A stretch of 64,000 nt of DNA, from the NCBI GenBank assembly GCA_032716605.1, contig CM064538.1:21760411-21824410 (forward strand), read 5' to 3'. This DNA is from Paralithodes platypus. Its lineage: Eukaryota; Arthropoda; Malacostraca; Decapoda; Lithodidae. The position numbers and the translations under genes are program-made. Positions 36,732 through 47,924 of the stretch are shown here, piece after piece. Within the stretch, counting starts at the first letter, position 1. The number at the start of each line of letters is the position of its first letter. The notes under the pieces are model-generated. The model saw nothing but the letters and a program-made list of their open reading frames with translations, was not told the DNA's origin and did no database searches.

Positions 36732-38784
36732 ATCTATCTATCTATCTATTGCCTGACGCCGTGATCCCCGAAGGGGTGGCCACGAACGAACCGCCCCCAT
36801 GCACCTCTGTCCCCAGTCAGTCGACGCCCCTCCCCCCAACCAGCACCGCCTTCGTTCATGTAGTTCCTCACTCCATCCTTCCACCTCATATTCGGTCTAC
36901 CTCTCCCCCTCTGTCCCTCCACCTCGCTCTCGTACACCCTCTTAGTCATTCTCTCGCTCTCCATACGTTCCATATGGCCGAACCATCTCAAGTTGTTCCT
37001 TTTCACACTTTCCAGCACATCTACCTCCACCACACCTCCTTCTTACTTCCTCATTAGTCTGTCTATCCCTCCATGTAACTCCGCACGCACTCCTTAAGTA
37101 ATTCATTTCCACTGCTCTCACTCTTGGTCTGAGTCTCTCAACCAACGTCCATGCTTCGCTTCCGTAAGTCAGTGTCGGGATTACCACACTGTCATGCAAG
37201 GACTTCTTCACTTCCATACTGACCACCCTATTTCTTGTTACTGCTTTTAGCGTTCCTACAACCCTCTTCCCAGTTGTACCCTCTCCCGCACCTCTTCATC
37301 CTAGTCCCATCTTTACTCAACACACTGCCCAGATACTTAAAAGAGTTGACAATCTCCATAGCCTGACCGTTCAGCTTCACCTCACACTCTGTGACTTCAC
37401 CCCTTTCGAAGACCATAACCTTGCTCTTCCCCGTATTTACCTTCAAATTCCGTTTTTCGCACACTGTTCCAAACTCATTTACCAGACCCTGCAACTCCCA
37501 TTCATTATCACTCATCAGAACTGTATCATCCGCAAACAGCAGTATAGGTAGCTTCCACTCAATTCCCTCCCTTTTCAGCGATACACCAACATCCACTGCT
37601 CTTGATAGTATTTCTTTCATAACTCCATCCATATATACAGTAAACAACCACGGGGACATCACACACCCCTGTTTCAAACCAACATTCAGGTCAAAGAACT
37701 CGCTCTGCTCACTCTCCACACGTACTGCCGCCTTTGCACCCTCATACATGCTCTTCACTGCTTTCAGCAACTTGCCCTCTACTCCGTATATTCTAAGTAC
37801 TTTCCACAAACCTTCTCTATCCACTCTGTCATAGGCCTTCTCCAAGTCCATAAAGGCAACATACACCTTTTGTTTCTTCTCCAGATACTTCTCCACAACA
37901 CAATTCAGGGTAAAAATCTGATCTACACATCCTCTTCCCTTCCTAAAACCTCCCTGCTCGTCGCCTATCCATTTCTCCGTTCTCACTCTCACTCTCTCAA
38001 TCACTACCCTACTGTATACCTTCCCTACTACGCTTAGAAGACATATTCCCCGGTGGTTTACCCACACTCCTCTTTCCCCTTTGCCCTTATATAGGGGGAC
38101 TATTATGCCAGTCTTCCAGTCATCGGGTGCACTCCCCTTCTCCCATGCTAGTTTGCACATTTTCCATACCCATTCTATCACTATCTCACCACCATACCTC
38201 AACATTTCCCCACACACTCCATCTGTTCCTGGTGCTTTCCCCAACTTCACCCTTTTCATGGCTTCCCACACTTCTGACCTCCTGATCCCCACCTCCTCCT
38301 CCACTACTTCTCTTCTTCTCCCTCCCATACCATATCCAGCTATGTTTGCTGGCTCTTCATTCCTTTCATTTAGCAACTCACTGAAGTACTCCCTCCATCT
38401 TTCGACTCTCTCTTGCTTCTCGGCTAGCATTCTCCCATTCTTATCTTTCACACCCTTACTGTTTCCCTTGCTACCTTCCCTAACTTTCTTGACTTCTTTC
38501 CAGAACAGTTTCTTACTCTCCCTCCATTTTACACTCAGATTCCTTCCAAATTCCTCATCTACTCTTCTCTTACTTTCCTTCACTACTCTCTTCACCACCC
38601 TCTTACTCTCCACGTACCTCGCTCGTTTCTGTCTCTCGGAATCTTCATTCCCTCTACTACCCAACCACTCTCTATATGCTTTCTTCTTTTCTTCCACAGC
38701 TATTCTTACCTCTTCTGTCCACCATGCTGTACCTTTCACTCCCCTCCCTCTTCTCCTCACTCCACACACCTCCTCACATGCTAT

Positions 38785-38796
<12 letters not shown>
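36732..38796 (-). mobile_element. RTE-like LINE, longest copy, 5'-truncated
   Basis: The 3' end on the minus strand is the (ATAG)n tail (36732-36748 on +). The 5' end dissolves in (CA)n/(TA)n near 38787. No endonuclease domain is present. Both flanks are (TA)n, so the target duplication cannot be resolved. It is highly similar to the copies at 294-2097 and 59282-59950 where they overlap. Confidence 0.9.
36746..38796 (-). pseudogene. Reverse transcriptase ORF of the RTE-like LINE, frameshifted near the C-terminus
   Basis: RNA-directed DNA polymerase, 522-codon open stretch from 38796 to 37228. The start Met lies in flanking microsatellite and is not authentic. Residues about 1-180 are a charged linker (the end of the endonuclease region is lost). 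KAPGTDG is at about 187-193, GFRKGRG at about 283-289, FMDLEKAYDRV at about 315-325 (catalytic Asp about 317), GLKQGC at about 373-378 and LLFADDTV at about 419-426 (Asp 423 and 424). NSFKYLGSVLSKDG precedes a frameshift: two 1-base deletions near 37272 and 37302 relative to the copy at 59.8 kb. A 2-base deletion near 37031 shifts frame again before LRWFGHMERM and the GRGRP segment. The catalytic core is intact, but the ORF is broken. Confidence 0.93.
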
Positions 38797-38836
<40 letters not shown>

Positions 38837-38867
38837 GTAGACCAAAAAATAAATCCTACCCCTTTAA

Positions 38868-39048
38868 TATAACGTATATTATGTCTTCATATATTATGTC
38901 TAGTGAAGGCGTTTATCTAGGTTATGGGTACTGTAAAAAAAAGTAGGCATTGTTCCTATAGATGACGCTGTTCAACTATTTATTAATTAATTATATTTCC
39001 CTAATGAATAAAGAAATTAAGTTGGTGTTGTCATTACTGTCATATTAA

Positions 39049-39110
<62 letters not shown>

Positions 39111-39169
39111 AACTAATACACATCCAAATAATAAATAAATCTGTCCCAATTATACACCTCCCATCTTAA
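38868..39169. repeat. AT-rich spacer with (CT)n
   Basis: Unassigned AT-rich DNA, then (CT)n at 39052-39107. Confidence 0.7.
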
Positions 39170-39888
39170 TCTATATTTAGATACTAAATACATAATACAT
39201 AAATAGATACATAGTAATACATAAATAAATACATAATATATACATAATATATACATACTAAATACATAATATATACATACATAAAACATAATATATACAT
39301 ACTAATACATAATATATACATACTAAATACATAATATATACATACTAAATACATAATATATACATACTAAATACATAATATATACATACTAAATACATAT
39401 TATATGAATACATACTAAATACATATTATATGAATACATACTAAATACATATTATATGAATACATAATATATACATAATATATACATAAATAGATACATA
39501 ATACAATAAATTATATACTAAATACATACTAAATACATAATATATACATACTAAATACATAATATATACATACTAAATACATAATATATACATACTAAAT
39601 ACATAATATATACATACTAAATACATAATATATACATAATATATACATAAATAGATACATAGTAATACATAAATATATACATACTAAATACATACTAAAT
39701 ACATAATATATACATACTAAATACATAATATATACATACTAAATACATACTAAATACATAATATATACATACTAAATACATAATATATACATACTAAATA
39801 CATAATATATACATACTAAATACATACTAAATACATAATATATACATACTAAATACATAATATATACATACAAATACATAAATACATC
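39170..39888. repeat. 22-bp AT-rich satellite
   Basis: Unit words ATACATACTAAATACATAAT and ATAT. Some units lack the AATAT part. About 32 units. Confidence 0.93.
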
Positions 39889-40385
39889 CACAAATAAAGT
39901 CATAAATCAATCCCTCATAAATAAATCCCTAATAAATAAATCCCTCATAAATCAATCCCTAATAAATCAATCCCTCAAATCAATCCCTCATAAATCAATC
40001 CCTCATAAATCAATCCCTAATAAATCAATCCCTCATAAATAAATCCCTCAAATAAATCCCTAATAAATCAATCCCTCATAAATCAATCCCTCATAAATCA
40101 ATCCCTCATAAATCAATCCCTCATAAATAAATCCCTAATAAATAAATCCCTAATAAATCATCCCTCATAAATCAATCCCTCGTAAATAAATCCCTAATAA
40201 ATCAATCCCTCATAAATCAATCCCTCATAAATAAATCCCTAATAAATCAATCCCTCAAATCAATCCCTCATAAATAAATCCCTAATAAATCAATCCCTCA
40301 TAAATCAATCCCTCGTAAATAAATCCCTAATAAATCAATCCCTCATAAATCAATCCCTCATAAATCAATCCCTCATAAATCACTG
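39889..40385. repeat. 15-bp satellite (AAATCAATCCCTCAT)n
   Basis: About 32 units with AAATAAATCCCTAAT and TCGT variants. It directly abuts the 22-bp array, with a short transition at 39885-39900. Confidence 0.95.
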
Positions 40386-40876
40386 TGCCCCCAATATACC
40401 CCCTCCCCATCTACTCCGTGTGCCGGCAAACTTAAGCCACAAAAATATGACCCCATTAATATCTCTCTCTTCCCCCCCAATAATAACGCCCCCCGCCCCC
40501 CACACCGCCCCCACACCGGATATCTGGAGGGAGGGGGGGGGGGGGGGTAGTGAGAGATTGTAACCCCCTTAACCACTAGCTTAAAAGGGCTTGAGCAAAT
40601 GGGCTGTACATTTCCACACCTATGCCCTGGTTGTTGACCCTTCCCACAGGTAGATATAATTATTAGCTCGATTACTCTGGTCGTTTGTGAGTTGTAGAGG
40701 TTATTGGTAAAGATAGCAAATGGGCTGTAAATTTCCAGTCCTATTTCCCTGGTTGACCCTTCCCACATGGTAGATATATTAACTCGATTACTCTGGTCGT
40801 TTGTAAGTTATAGAGGTTATTGATAAAGAGTGTTGGTCTATTTACTTGGAACAGGGTATAGGTAGTCCATTCTATA
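40386..40876. repeat. Unassigned DNA including a ~115-bp tandem duplication
   Basis: About 40591-40705 and about 40716-40828 repeat the words GCAAATGGGCTGTA, TTTCCA, GGTTGACCCTTCCCACA and CTCGATTACTCTGGTCGTTT, diverged by small indels. 40530-40547 is a G-run. No gene is seen. Confidence 0.75.
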
Positions 40877-40877
40877 A

Positions 40878-41087
40878 AGCCGGTATCACACGAGCGCTTT
40901 TTCCCTCAACATTTATCCTTAACACTGGCCTGGCAGCTTATGAGGTAAACATTTAGATGATTTCGGTTACCTAAATTCATCTACCATCAGTCTAGTTTCC
41001 GATACTAGTGCAAAATAGTCCAGAAAAAGTTGCCAGACATTTTTTGATCATCGAATGTTGACTAAAAGCTCTCGTGTGATACCGGCT
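40878..41087. mobile_element. MITE with ~35-bp inverted ends and TAA duplication
   Basis: Left AGCCGGTATCACACGAGCGC mirrors right GCTCTCGTGTGATACCGGCT, and the similarity extends inwards through AAAAG and TCAACATT. A TAA triplet lies directly outside both ends (40875-40877 and 41088-41090). A 3-bp TAA duplication is typical of PIF/Harbinger elements; the superfamily call is inference. Confidence 0.82.
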
Positions 41088-41212
41088 TAAGTTTACCACG
41101 CGATTGATAAAGAAGTGCTGTTGCCTCAAGTGAGTGAATAGGCTTCCCAATTATTATACAACCATTTCCTTTTGTATAATTTGAACTGTCATATGTGTGA
41201 AGTTAGTAATTA

Positions 41213-41815
41213 ATGACATCTATCCCTCCATCTGTGCCTTTGTCACTAATTTCCATAGCTGCGGTTGTGGACGGCCATCGCTCACTTCCTCATCCTATCA
41301 ACTCCGGTGTTCCTCAGGGCTCTGTCCTATCTCCCATTCTCTTTCTAATTTTCATAAATTATTTTCTCAACTGTACCTCCAGTCCCATCCATTCATACGC
41401 CAGACGACTCTACCTTACACTACTCAATTAGTTTTCCAGAACGCCCCAGCCAGCAATCCCTCAAAGACAAACATAATGAAGCCATACAACACTTATCTTC
41501 TGATCTAACTGCTATTTCCAATTGGGGCAGAGCAAAGATTGTTGCCTTTAATGCTTTCAAAACCTAATTTCTCCACCTTACTACCCATCCGGAACTCCCA
41601 GAGGACTATCCCTTATACTTCAACAATACAAAAATCAATCCTTCATCTTCTCTTAATATTCTTGGTGTCTCTTTTTCTTCTGCTCTCACTTGGAAGGACC
41701 AATATTACCAGTCTTGCTAAGGTAGCCTCCCAGAGGCTGGATGTGCTCAACTGCCTCAGGGGATTCTTTACCCCTGCACAGCTTCTTGCTCTGTACAGGG
41801 GCAGTTTTGCCTTTT
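41213..41815 (+). pseudogene. Fragment of a second LINE type: RT palm with interrupted YADD
   Basis: The translation gives VVDGHRSLPHPINSGVPQGS and VLSPILFLIFINYFLNCTS, the classic RT finger/palm strand. IHSYA follows, but one extra A near 41401 shifts the frame; past it DDSTLHYS continues, so the catalytic YADD box is split by one base. Downstream are HNEAIQHLSSDLTAISNWG and LNILGVSFSSALTWKD, the latter preceded by stops and shifts. DVLNCLRGFFTPAQLLALYRG-type sequence ends the match. The GVPQGS/YADD style fits Jockey- or CR1-like LINEs more than the RTE-like copies here. Both ends are truncated. Confidence 0.82.
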
Positions 41816-41935
41816 GTCTTCCTCACTCGCATAGAAAAAAAAGAAAAAAAAGGGAGGGAGGGAAGGAGAGGGAAGAAACTCTTAACCTCTCATTTCCCCT
41901 CCCCATCACTCTCCAGATCAGGACTTAAGTGCTCA

Positions 41936-42019
<84 letters not shown>

Positions 42020-42025
42020 CTCTCC

Positions 42026-42065
<40 letters not shown>

Positions 42066-42100
42066 ATATCTATATCTATATATATATATATATATATATA
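41816..42100. repeat. A/G-rich tract, (CT)n and (TA)n
   Basis: A-rich then G/A-rich sequence to about 41870, (CT)n at 41938-42013 and (TA)n with TATC variants at 42028-42100. The long apparent ORFs are dipeptide repeats. Confidence 0.93.
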
Positions 42101-42234
42101 TGTTTCTAGTCTCTCAGTGGGGATCGAACCATCGACCATCAGAACGATAGCCGACGCTTTAATCAATTACACCACGGCAGTCGGCTATCGTTCTGATGGT
42201 CGATGGTTCGATCCCCACTGAGAGACTAGAAACA
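42101..42234. repeat. Perfect inverted repeat (54-bp arms) of a tRNA-like sequence
   Basis: 42101-42154 is the exact inverse of 42181-42234, around a 26-base spacer. Read on the minus strand, the spacer plus left arm gives an A-box-like GTGGTGTAATTGATTAAAGC and a B box GGTTCGATCCCC, so one complete tRNA-like promoter pair exists. The right arm repeats only the B-box part. It could be a SINE that inverted or snapped back. Both sides are (TA)n. Confidence 0.9.
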
Positions 42235-42300
42235 TTTAGTGGCTCACGTGTATTTGTGATATATTCTCAATATATATATCTGTATCTATCTATATATATA

Positions 42301-42340
<40 letters not shown>

Positions 42341-42407
42341 TTGACAAAGACAGCCACAGCGTACTGATGTGCCAGATATTACATAATTATAGGCTCAAAC
42401 GTATTTA
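42235..42407. repeat. (TA)n and (CT)n spacer
   Basis: TATCTATATA words at 42271-42302 and (CT)n at 42303-42336. Nothing else was recognised. Confidence 0.85.
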
Positions 42408-42619
42408 ACCCCTTTTGTACCGGCGACGTCTTTTCCATGACAAGTCTAGCTATATTTGGACGCTTTTATTCAGCTTAAAAAGGGCCTCAAACAAGTGACC
42501 GGCTTCGAACTATCTCATTTAACCCGTTTTGCTCCACATATCCTTTTTAACCTGCACAAAATCGTGTAAATATAGCTAGAATAGAATTATATAGACGTCA
42601 CCGGTACAGAAGGGGTTAA
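42408..42619. mobile_element. E-family MITE with long inverted ends
   Basis: TTAACCCCTTTTGTACCGGC and GACGTC at 42408 mirror GACGTCACCGGTACAGAAGG and GGTTAA on the right. The interior carries GACGCTTTTATTCAGCTT and CACAAAATCGTGTAAATATA halves. Length is about 210 bp. This is the cleanest E copy in the window. Confidence 0.92.
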
Positions 42620-42781
42620 TACGAGTAGTAAATGTACAAATACATTCAATAGCAAGAATCCGGTAAATGACCTTAGCGTATCCATAAAATATAACTTTAG
42701 ATCGGTATAGAAAGAGAGAGCAGGCATTTAATATATATATATATATATATTTTTTTTTTTTTTCTTTTTTTTTAATATATA

Positions 42782-42838
<57 letters not shown>

Positions 42839-42949
42839 GTCCCATATGAAGCAAACATAATGTACAGTATTCTGACGTAATTTTGTTCCATAGGGTACAT
42901 CAGACAATAACAAACTACATGGAATAACCCATCACATTACCTAACATTT
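42620..42949. repeat. (TA)n, T-run and (GT)n with short unique parts
   Basis: (TA)n at 42730-42750, T-run to 42771 and (GT)n at 42785-42837. The remainder is unassigned. Confidence 0.85.
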
Positions 42950-43135
42950 TGGGTCAGCCGTTCAAAGTGCCACACCATAGGAATATGTCTGATAATTATA
43001 TTAGTGTGTGGCAGTGTGAAAACCTCGCTCATAATGTGAAGTGAGTGCATAGCGTTGGATAAAAAAAACACCATCTGAGGAAGAACACTTTATTGACGTT
43101 TCGCAGATAGCTTCATCAGATCGTGTACTTGGGTT

Positions 43136-43138
<3 letters not shown>
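42950..43138 (-). mobile_element. Possible Penelope-like terminus with hammerhead-like core
   Basis: On the minus strand, CTGATGA (43113-43119 on +) is followed by AGC-TATCT-GC and GAAAC (43098-43102), then GTC (43095-43097). This matches the conserved CUGAUGA and GAAA boxes and the GUC cleavage triplet of hammerhead ribozymes, which Penelope-like retroelements carry in their terminal repeats. Stem III would be very short, as reported for that group. No GIY-YIG or RT coding sequence lies nearby. Moderate to low certainty. Confidence 0.45.
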
Positions 43139-43206
<68 letters not shown>

Positions 43207-43281
43207 TGCTCTTCCATCATCATATACTCCCCTCCCATTTTTTACCATCGCCCGGTATTCCTCTCTCCCATTTTTCTTGCC
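43139..43281. repeat. (CT)n and short flank
   Basis: (CT)n at 43139-43203, then unassigned pyrimidine-rich DNA. Confidence 0.93.
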
Positions 43282-43597
43282 TTAAGGGGGTAGTACTCGC
43301 TTTTTCTGGACCCCCTTCTCCCTCATGTTTAGCATATTAGTTTTGAGGTTTTAAGACGTTCGTTCCGTTAGTTTGGCGATTTTGAGACCTTTCGCCTCAT
43401 TTTGTTGTCAATATTAAGACCTTTGGTGCCATTTAGGTGTGGCTTTTTTCCTGGCGAGCGATAGCGAGCCTCTAATTTTAGAAGGAAGCGGCCTTTGGTC
43501 GGGACATTTTTCTACCAAAAAATGTACAAATTTATTTTGAAAGGGAGTCTAGGGGTGGTTTTTCTAAGCTTGATCCCCCCCCCCCCCATCTCCTTAA
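43282..43597 (+). mobile_element. TTAA MITE, family C, copy with C-run near its end
   Basis: TTAA at 43282-43285 and 43594-43597. Core GGCGAGCGATAGCGAGCC is intact, and the GC hairpin is damaged on one arm (GCGGCCTTTGGTCGG). The tail after AAGCTTGA is replaced by a C-run. Confidence 0.88.
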
Positions 43598-43839
43598 ATA
43601 ATATATAGGTTGCTTAAAACCAAACCAACTGGAGCCCCCCCCCCCCCCCCTGCCTGTCTCAATCTAAAGTGACGCCTCGAACTGGTCGGAAAATAACTTG
43701 TTGTTTTGGAAGCACACACACAGAGAGAGAGAGAGAAAGCCAGCTGGAAAATAGTGAAGTGAATTATATATTGATAGATGGAATATTTGACTTGTTTAGA
43801 ACACGGGCAAGAGGGAAACGGTATATTCACATGATCCAG

Positions 43840-43887
<48 letters not shown>

Positions 43888-44177
43888 ATGCTCAGGCCCA
43901 ATCCCCACTTTTATTTATTTTTCCTCTATTTTTTATTTTTTATTTTTTATTTTTTTTTTTCTTGGGGGTGGCCAATATATATACTGTATCAGGGGTTCTG
44001 GTTATCTCTCAGTAGCTGGTCATATTTGCAACATTTTCAACTCACAACGCCACTGTCTCGCTGTATCATCTAGCAACCTCGGACAACTCTCTCTCTCTCA
44101 CGTCACCTATTGAGCTTATCACTCATTACACACTGCTCACATCCAAAATTTATATATATGCAATCGTAGTCCTGTAC
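43598..44177. other. Unassigned stretch with C-run, (ATCT)n and T-rich tract
   Basis: C-run at 43636-43650, (GA)n at 43723-43737, (ATCT)n at 43840-43887 and T-rich 43910-43961. No gene or named element was recognised. Confidence 0.65.
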
Positions 44178-44547
44178 TTAGGGGACAGTGGGCGTTTGTT
44201 TGGTCTAATAATTCATTCATTCATATATTTTTTGAGTTTCCTCCCTAGACCTCCATCAAGCTTAGAAAAACACCCCCTAGACCCCCCTTCAAGATAGATT
44301 TGTACATTTTTCGGTAGAAAAATTTCCCGGCCAAAGGCCGATTCCTCCTAAAATTACAGGCTTGCTGTCGTTCGCCAGGAAAAAATCGACACCTAAATGG
44401 CACGAAGGGTCCTAATATTGACAAAGAAATGGGGTGAAAGGTCATAAAATCCCCAAACTAATGACACCAACGTCTTAAAATCTCAAAACTAGTGGGGCTA
44501 AACATTAGGGAGAAGGGGGTCCAGAAAAACGGTCAGTCTCCCCTTAA
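44178..44547 (-). mobile_element. TTAA MITE, family C
   Basis: CTTAGGGGACAGTGGGCG start (first TTAA mutated to TTAG) and TTAA at 44544-44547. The full C tail (TTTGGTCTAATAATTCATTC) and the core hairpins are present. The right TTAA is shared with A13. Confidence 0.9.
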
Positions 44548-44870
44548 GGGGAGATCTCCACTTGAGGGATTTTTTTTCTTGACCCCTTTCTCCCTCATGT
44601 TTAGCCCCATTGCTTTTGATATTATAAAACGTTCGCCCCATTAGTTTAGCGATTTTAAGAACTTCCACCCCATATTAAGACCTTTCGCGCCATTCAGGTG
44701 TCGATTTTATCCTGGCGAGCGATAGCGAGCCTGTAATTTAAGAGGAACCGGCCTTCGGCCGCGACATTTTTCTACTGAAAAATTTACAAATTTATCTTGA
44801 AAGGGACTCAAGGGGGTGTAATTTTAAGCATGATGGAGGTCTAGGGAACAAAGTAAATACCTCCCCTTAA
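44544..44870 (+). mobile_element. TTAA MITE, family A, copy A13
   Basis: TTAA at 44544-44547 and 44867-44870. The hairpin is CCGGCCTTCGGCCGCGAC, losing the outermost pairs. It abuts a SINE on the right. Confidence 0.92.
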
Positions 44871-44872
44871 CA

Positions 44873-45018
44873 TTTAACTGTCTTGATGGTGTAATGGTTA
44901 CAGAGTGTTTAAGATGTTATGTGGTAACCCAGGTTCGAATCCCGGGAGGATCACATGCTTTCATTAAGTTCATAGGGAGGTGTTTGGTGTTGGGAGTGAC
45001 ATCGGTGAAGTAGGTTAT
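44873..45018 (+). mobile_element. tRNA-derived SINE (family S1), copy 3
   Basis: A box GGTGTAATGGTTACAGAG at about 44888-44905 and B box GGTTCGAATCCCGG at 44932-44945. The body has CATGCTTTCATTAAGTT and GAGGTGTTTGGTGTTGGG, then GTGACATCGGTGAAGTAGG. This copy gives the longest readable body. Confidence 0.88.
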
Positions 45019-45399
45019 TTAAGGGAGCCCATTTTTTTTTTTTTTTTTCTCCCTCTTTCTTTGACTTGTATCCATTCGGCCCTATTCAGCCTACTGTTTT
45101 AAGACGTTTACCCCCATCCAGGTGTCAATATTTTCCTGGCGAGCGGTAGCGAGCCAGCACATATATATTTTTGTTTTGACAGCAAGCTAAATTTGTACAT
45201 TTTTCGATAGAAAAATTTCTCCGGCGAAGCCGGATTTCTCTATACAATGCTGGCTCGCTATCGCTCGCCAGGAAGAAATCGACACCTGGATGGGGATAAA
45301 CGTCTTAAAACAGTTGGCTGAATGGGGCCAAATGGATACAAGTCAGAGAAAGAGAGAAAAGGAGAGAAAGATAAAACAAAAGCAGGTGACCCCCCTTAA
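45019..45399 (+). mobile_element. TTAA fold-back MITE, family B, copy B4
   Basis: TTAA at 45019-45022 and 45396-45399. Both arms and the CCGGCGAAGCCGG hairpin are intact, one of the best B copies. Its right end runs into an array of its own terminal 20 bp. Confidence 0.93.
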
Positions 45400-45537
45400 A
45401 GCAGGTGACCCCCCTTAAAGCAGGTGACCCCCCTTAAAGCAGGTGACCCCCCTTAAAGCAGGTGACCCCCCTTAAAGCAGGTGACCCCCCTTAAAGCAGG
45501 TGACCCCCCTTAAAAGCAGGTGACCCCCCTTAAAAGC
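45381..45537 (+). repeat. 20-bp array of the family B terminus, 8 units
   Basis: Unit AAAGCAGGTGACCCCCCTTA is exactly the right end of B4, repeated head to tail; the last units are 21 bp. Each unit contains CTTAA, so each junction recreates a TTAA. Confidence 0.96.
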
Positions 45538-45999
45538 AAGGGACTGTAGTTCTGGAAATGGCCACCGATATGACTATGTAACTATAGTAAGCGAGGAAGA
45601 CAGTTATAGTGACTGTGTGATGGATTATATTACCCCTTTGAGGATCATGACGTGTGTGTGTGTGTGTGGGTGTGGGTGTGTGTTACTCAGTTACTTGTTC
45701 GTCAAGGGGAATCCACGCAATGCGAGCTAAGCTCATTATTATCGCGCCTCCTTAACTGGGAATGTATTGCGTGAAATGCATGTTAAGTGTTTTATGTACT
45801 GTTGGAATGGCTGTGGATGTGTGTGTAGTCTGTATTTAGCCAATTGGCGACATCGGAAACGAAGGCTTAGGGTGGATCTGTATGGTACCATTCTCACTAT
45901 AGACGGTACCGTCTCGCCCGATGGCTTAGGTAGCCATCAGCTTAGGTGAACCATATGATACCCATCTCCCATCTCGCCTTGTACCATTTTTGCCAACCC
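45538..45999. other. Mostly single-copy DNA with a short (GT)n
   Basis: (GT)n at 45653-45682. A 60-codon ORF at 45767-45949 has no recognised motif. The sequence GATGGCTTAGG-TAGCCATCAGCTTAGG at about 45919-45945 is a small inverted/direct repeat. The SINE tail may start within this stretch. Confidence 0.5.
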
Positions 46000-46172
46000 C
46001 AGATGGGACGTCACAACGTCGTCCACTTATTCCAGGTACCTATTTACAGCTAGGTGAACTGAGGCTAACACATGAAAGGAGACAAGCCCAATTTGTCTCC
46101 GCCCGGCCGGGGATTGAAACCCCGACCCCTCGTGTGTGAGACGAGAGCTCTACCTACTAGGCTACGGGCTGT
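46000..46172 (-). mobile_element. tRNA-Val-like SINE
   Basis: On the minus strand the head (46101-46170 on +) starts CCCGTAGCCTAGTAGGTAGAG. It has an anticodon arm CTCGT-CTCACAC-ACGAG (CAC, valine) and a T arm around GGGGTTTCAATCCCC. The body continues with GGAGACAAATTGGGCTTGTC and CACCTAGCTGTAAATAGGTA, words I associate with decapod SINEs. The extra T in the T arm and the fused body argue against a functional tRNA gene. Confidence 0.85.
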
Positions 46173-47448
<1,276 letters not shown>

Positions 47449-47821
47449 TTAAGGGGAGGCAGACCGTTTTTCTGGACCCCCTTCTCCCTAATGTTTAGCC
47501 CCACTAGTTTTGAGATTTTAAGATGTGGGTTCCATTAGTTTGGGGATTTTATGACGTTTCACCCCATTTCATTGTCAATATTAGGACCCTTCGTGCCATT
47601 TAGGTGTCGATTTTTTCCTGGCGAGCGATAACGAGCCTGTAATTTTAGGAGAAATCGGCCTTTGGCCGAGACATTTTTCTACCGAAAAATTTGCAAATTT
47701 ATCTTGAAGGGGGGTCTAGGGGGTGTTTTTCTAAGCTTGATGGAGGTCTAGGGAGGAAAGTAACAAAATATATGAATAAATGAATTAATCGACCAAACAA
47801 ACGGCCACTGCCCCCATTTAA
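47449..47821 (+). mobile_element. TTAA MITE, family C, complete reference-quality copy
   Basis: TTAA at 47449-47452 and 47818-47821, 373 bp. The full tail ATATGAATAAATGAATTAAT and GACCAAACAAACGGCCACTG shows how C differs from A. The core is GGCGAGCGATAACGAGCC and the hairpin CGGCCTTTGGCCG. Confidence 0.93.
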
Positions 47822-47924
47822 ATACTTCGGACCAATCAGTATATATCAGCGGAGTTTTAATTAACATACTCTGTTGGCTGTTAATTCTACGGCTCTGTCT
47901 GTGTGTCTGTCTGTCTGTCTGGTA

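Larger units (their letters stand above)
36541..38867 (+). mobile_element. Family C MITE split by the longest LINE
   Basis: Left part: ACCGGGACATTATTCTACCG, then AACTTGATGGAGGTCCAGCG and GAGGAAACTGG, with poly-T and (TA)n inserted. Right part (about 38832-38867): AAATAAGTAGACCAAAAAAT and CCTACCCCTTTAA, which continues the C-type tail (compare GACCAAACAAACGGC at 47791-47805). The LINE at 36746-38796 lies between, flanked by (TA)n on both sides. Confidence 0.72.

Noticed and set aside
36746..38796. Intact, active LINE
   Set aside because: No endonuclease, a start codon from flanking microsatellite, and at least three indels near the C-terminus.
46101..46172. Functional tRNA-Val gene
   Set aside because: The anticodon arm is good, but the T arm has an extra base and the sequence continues into a SINE body.
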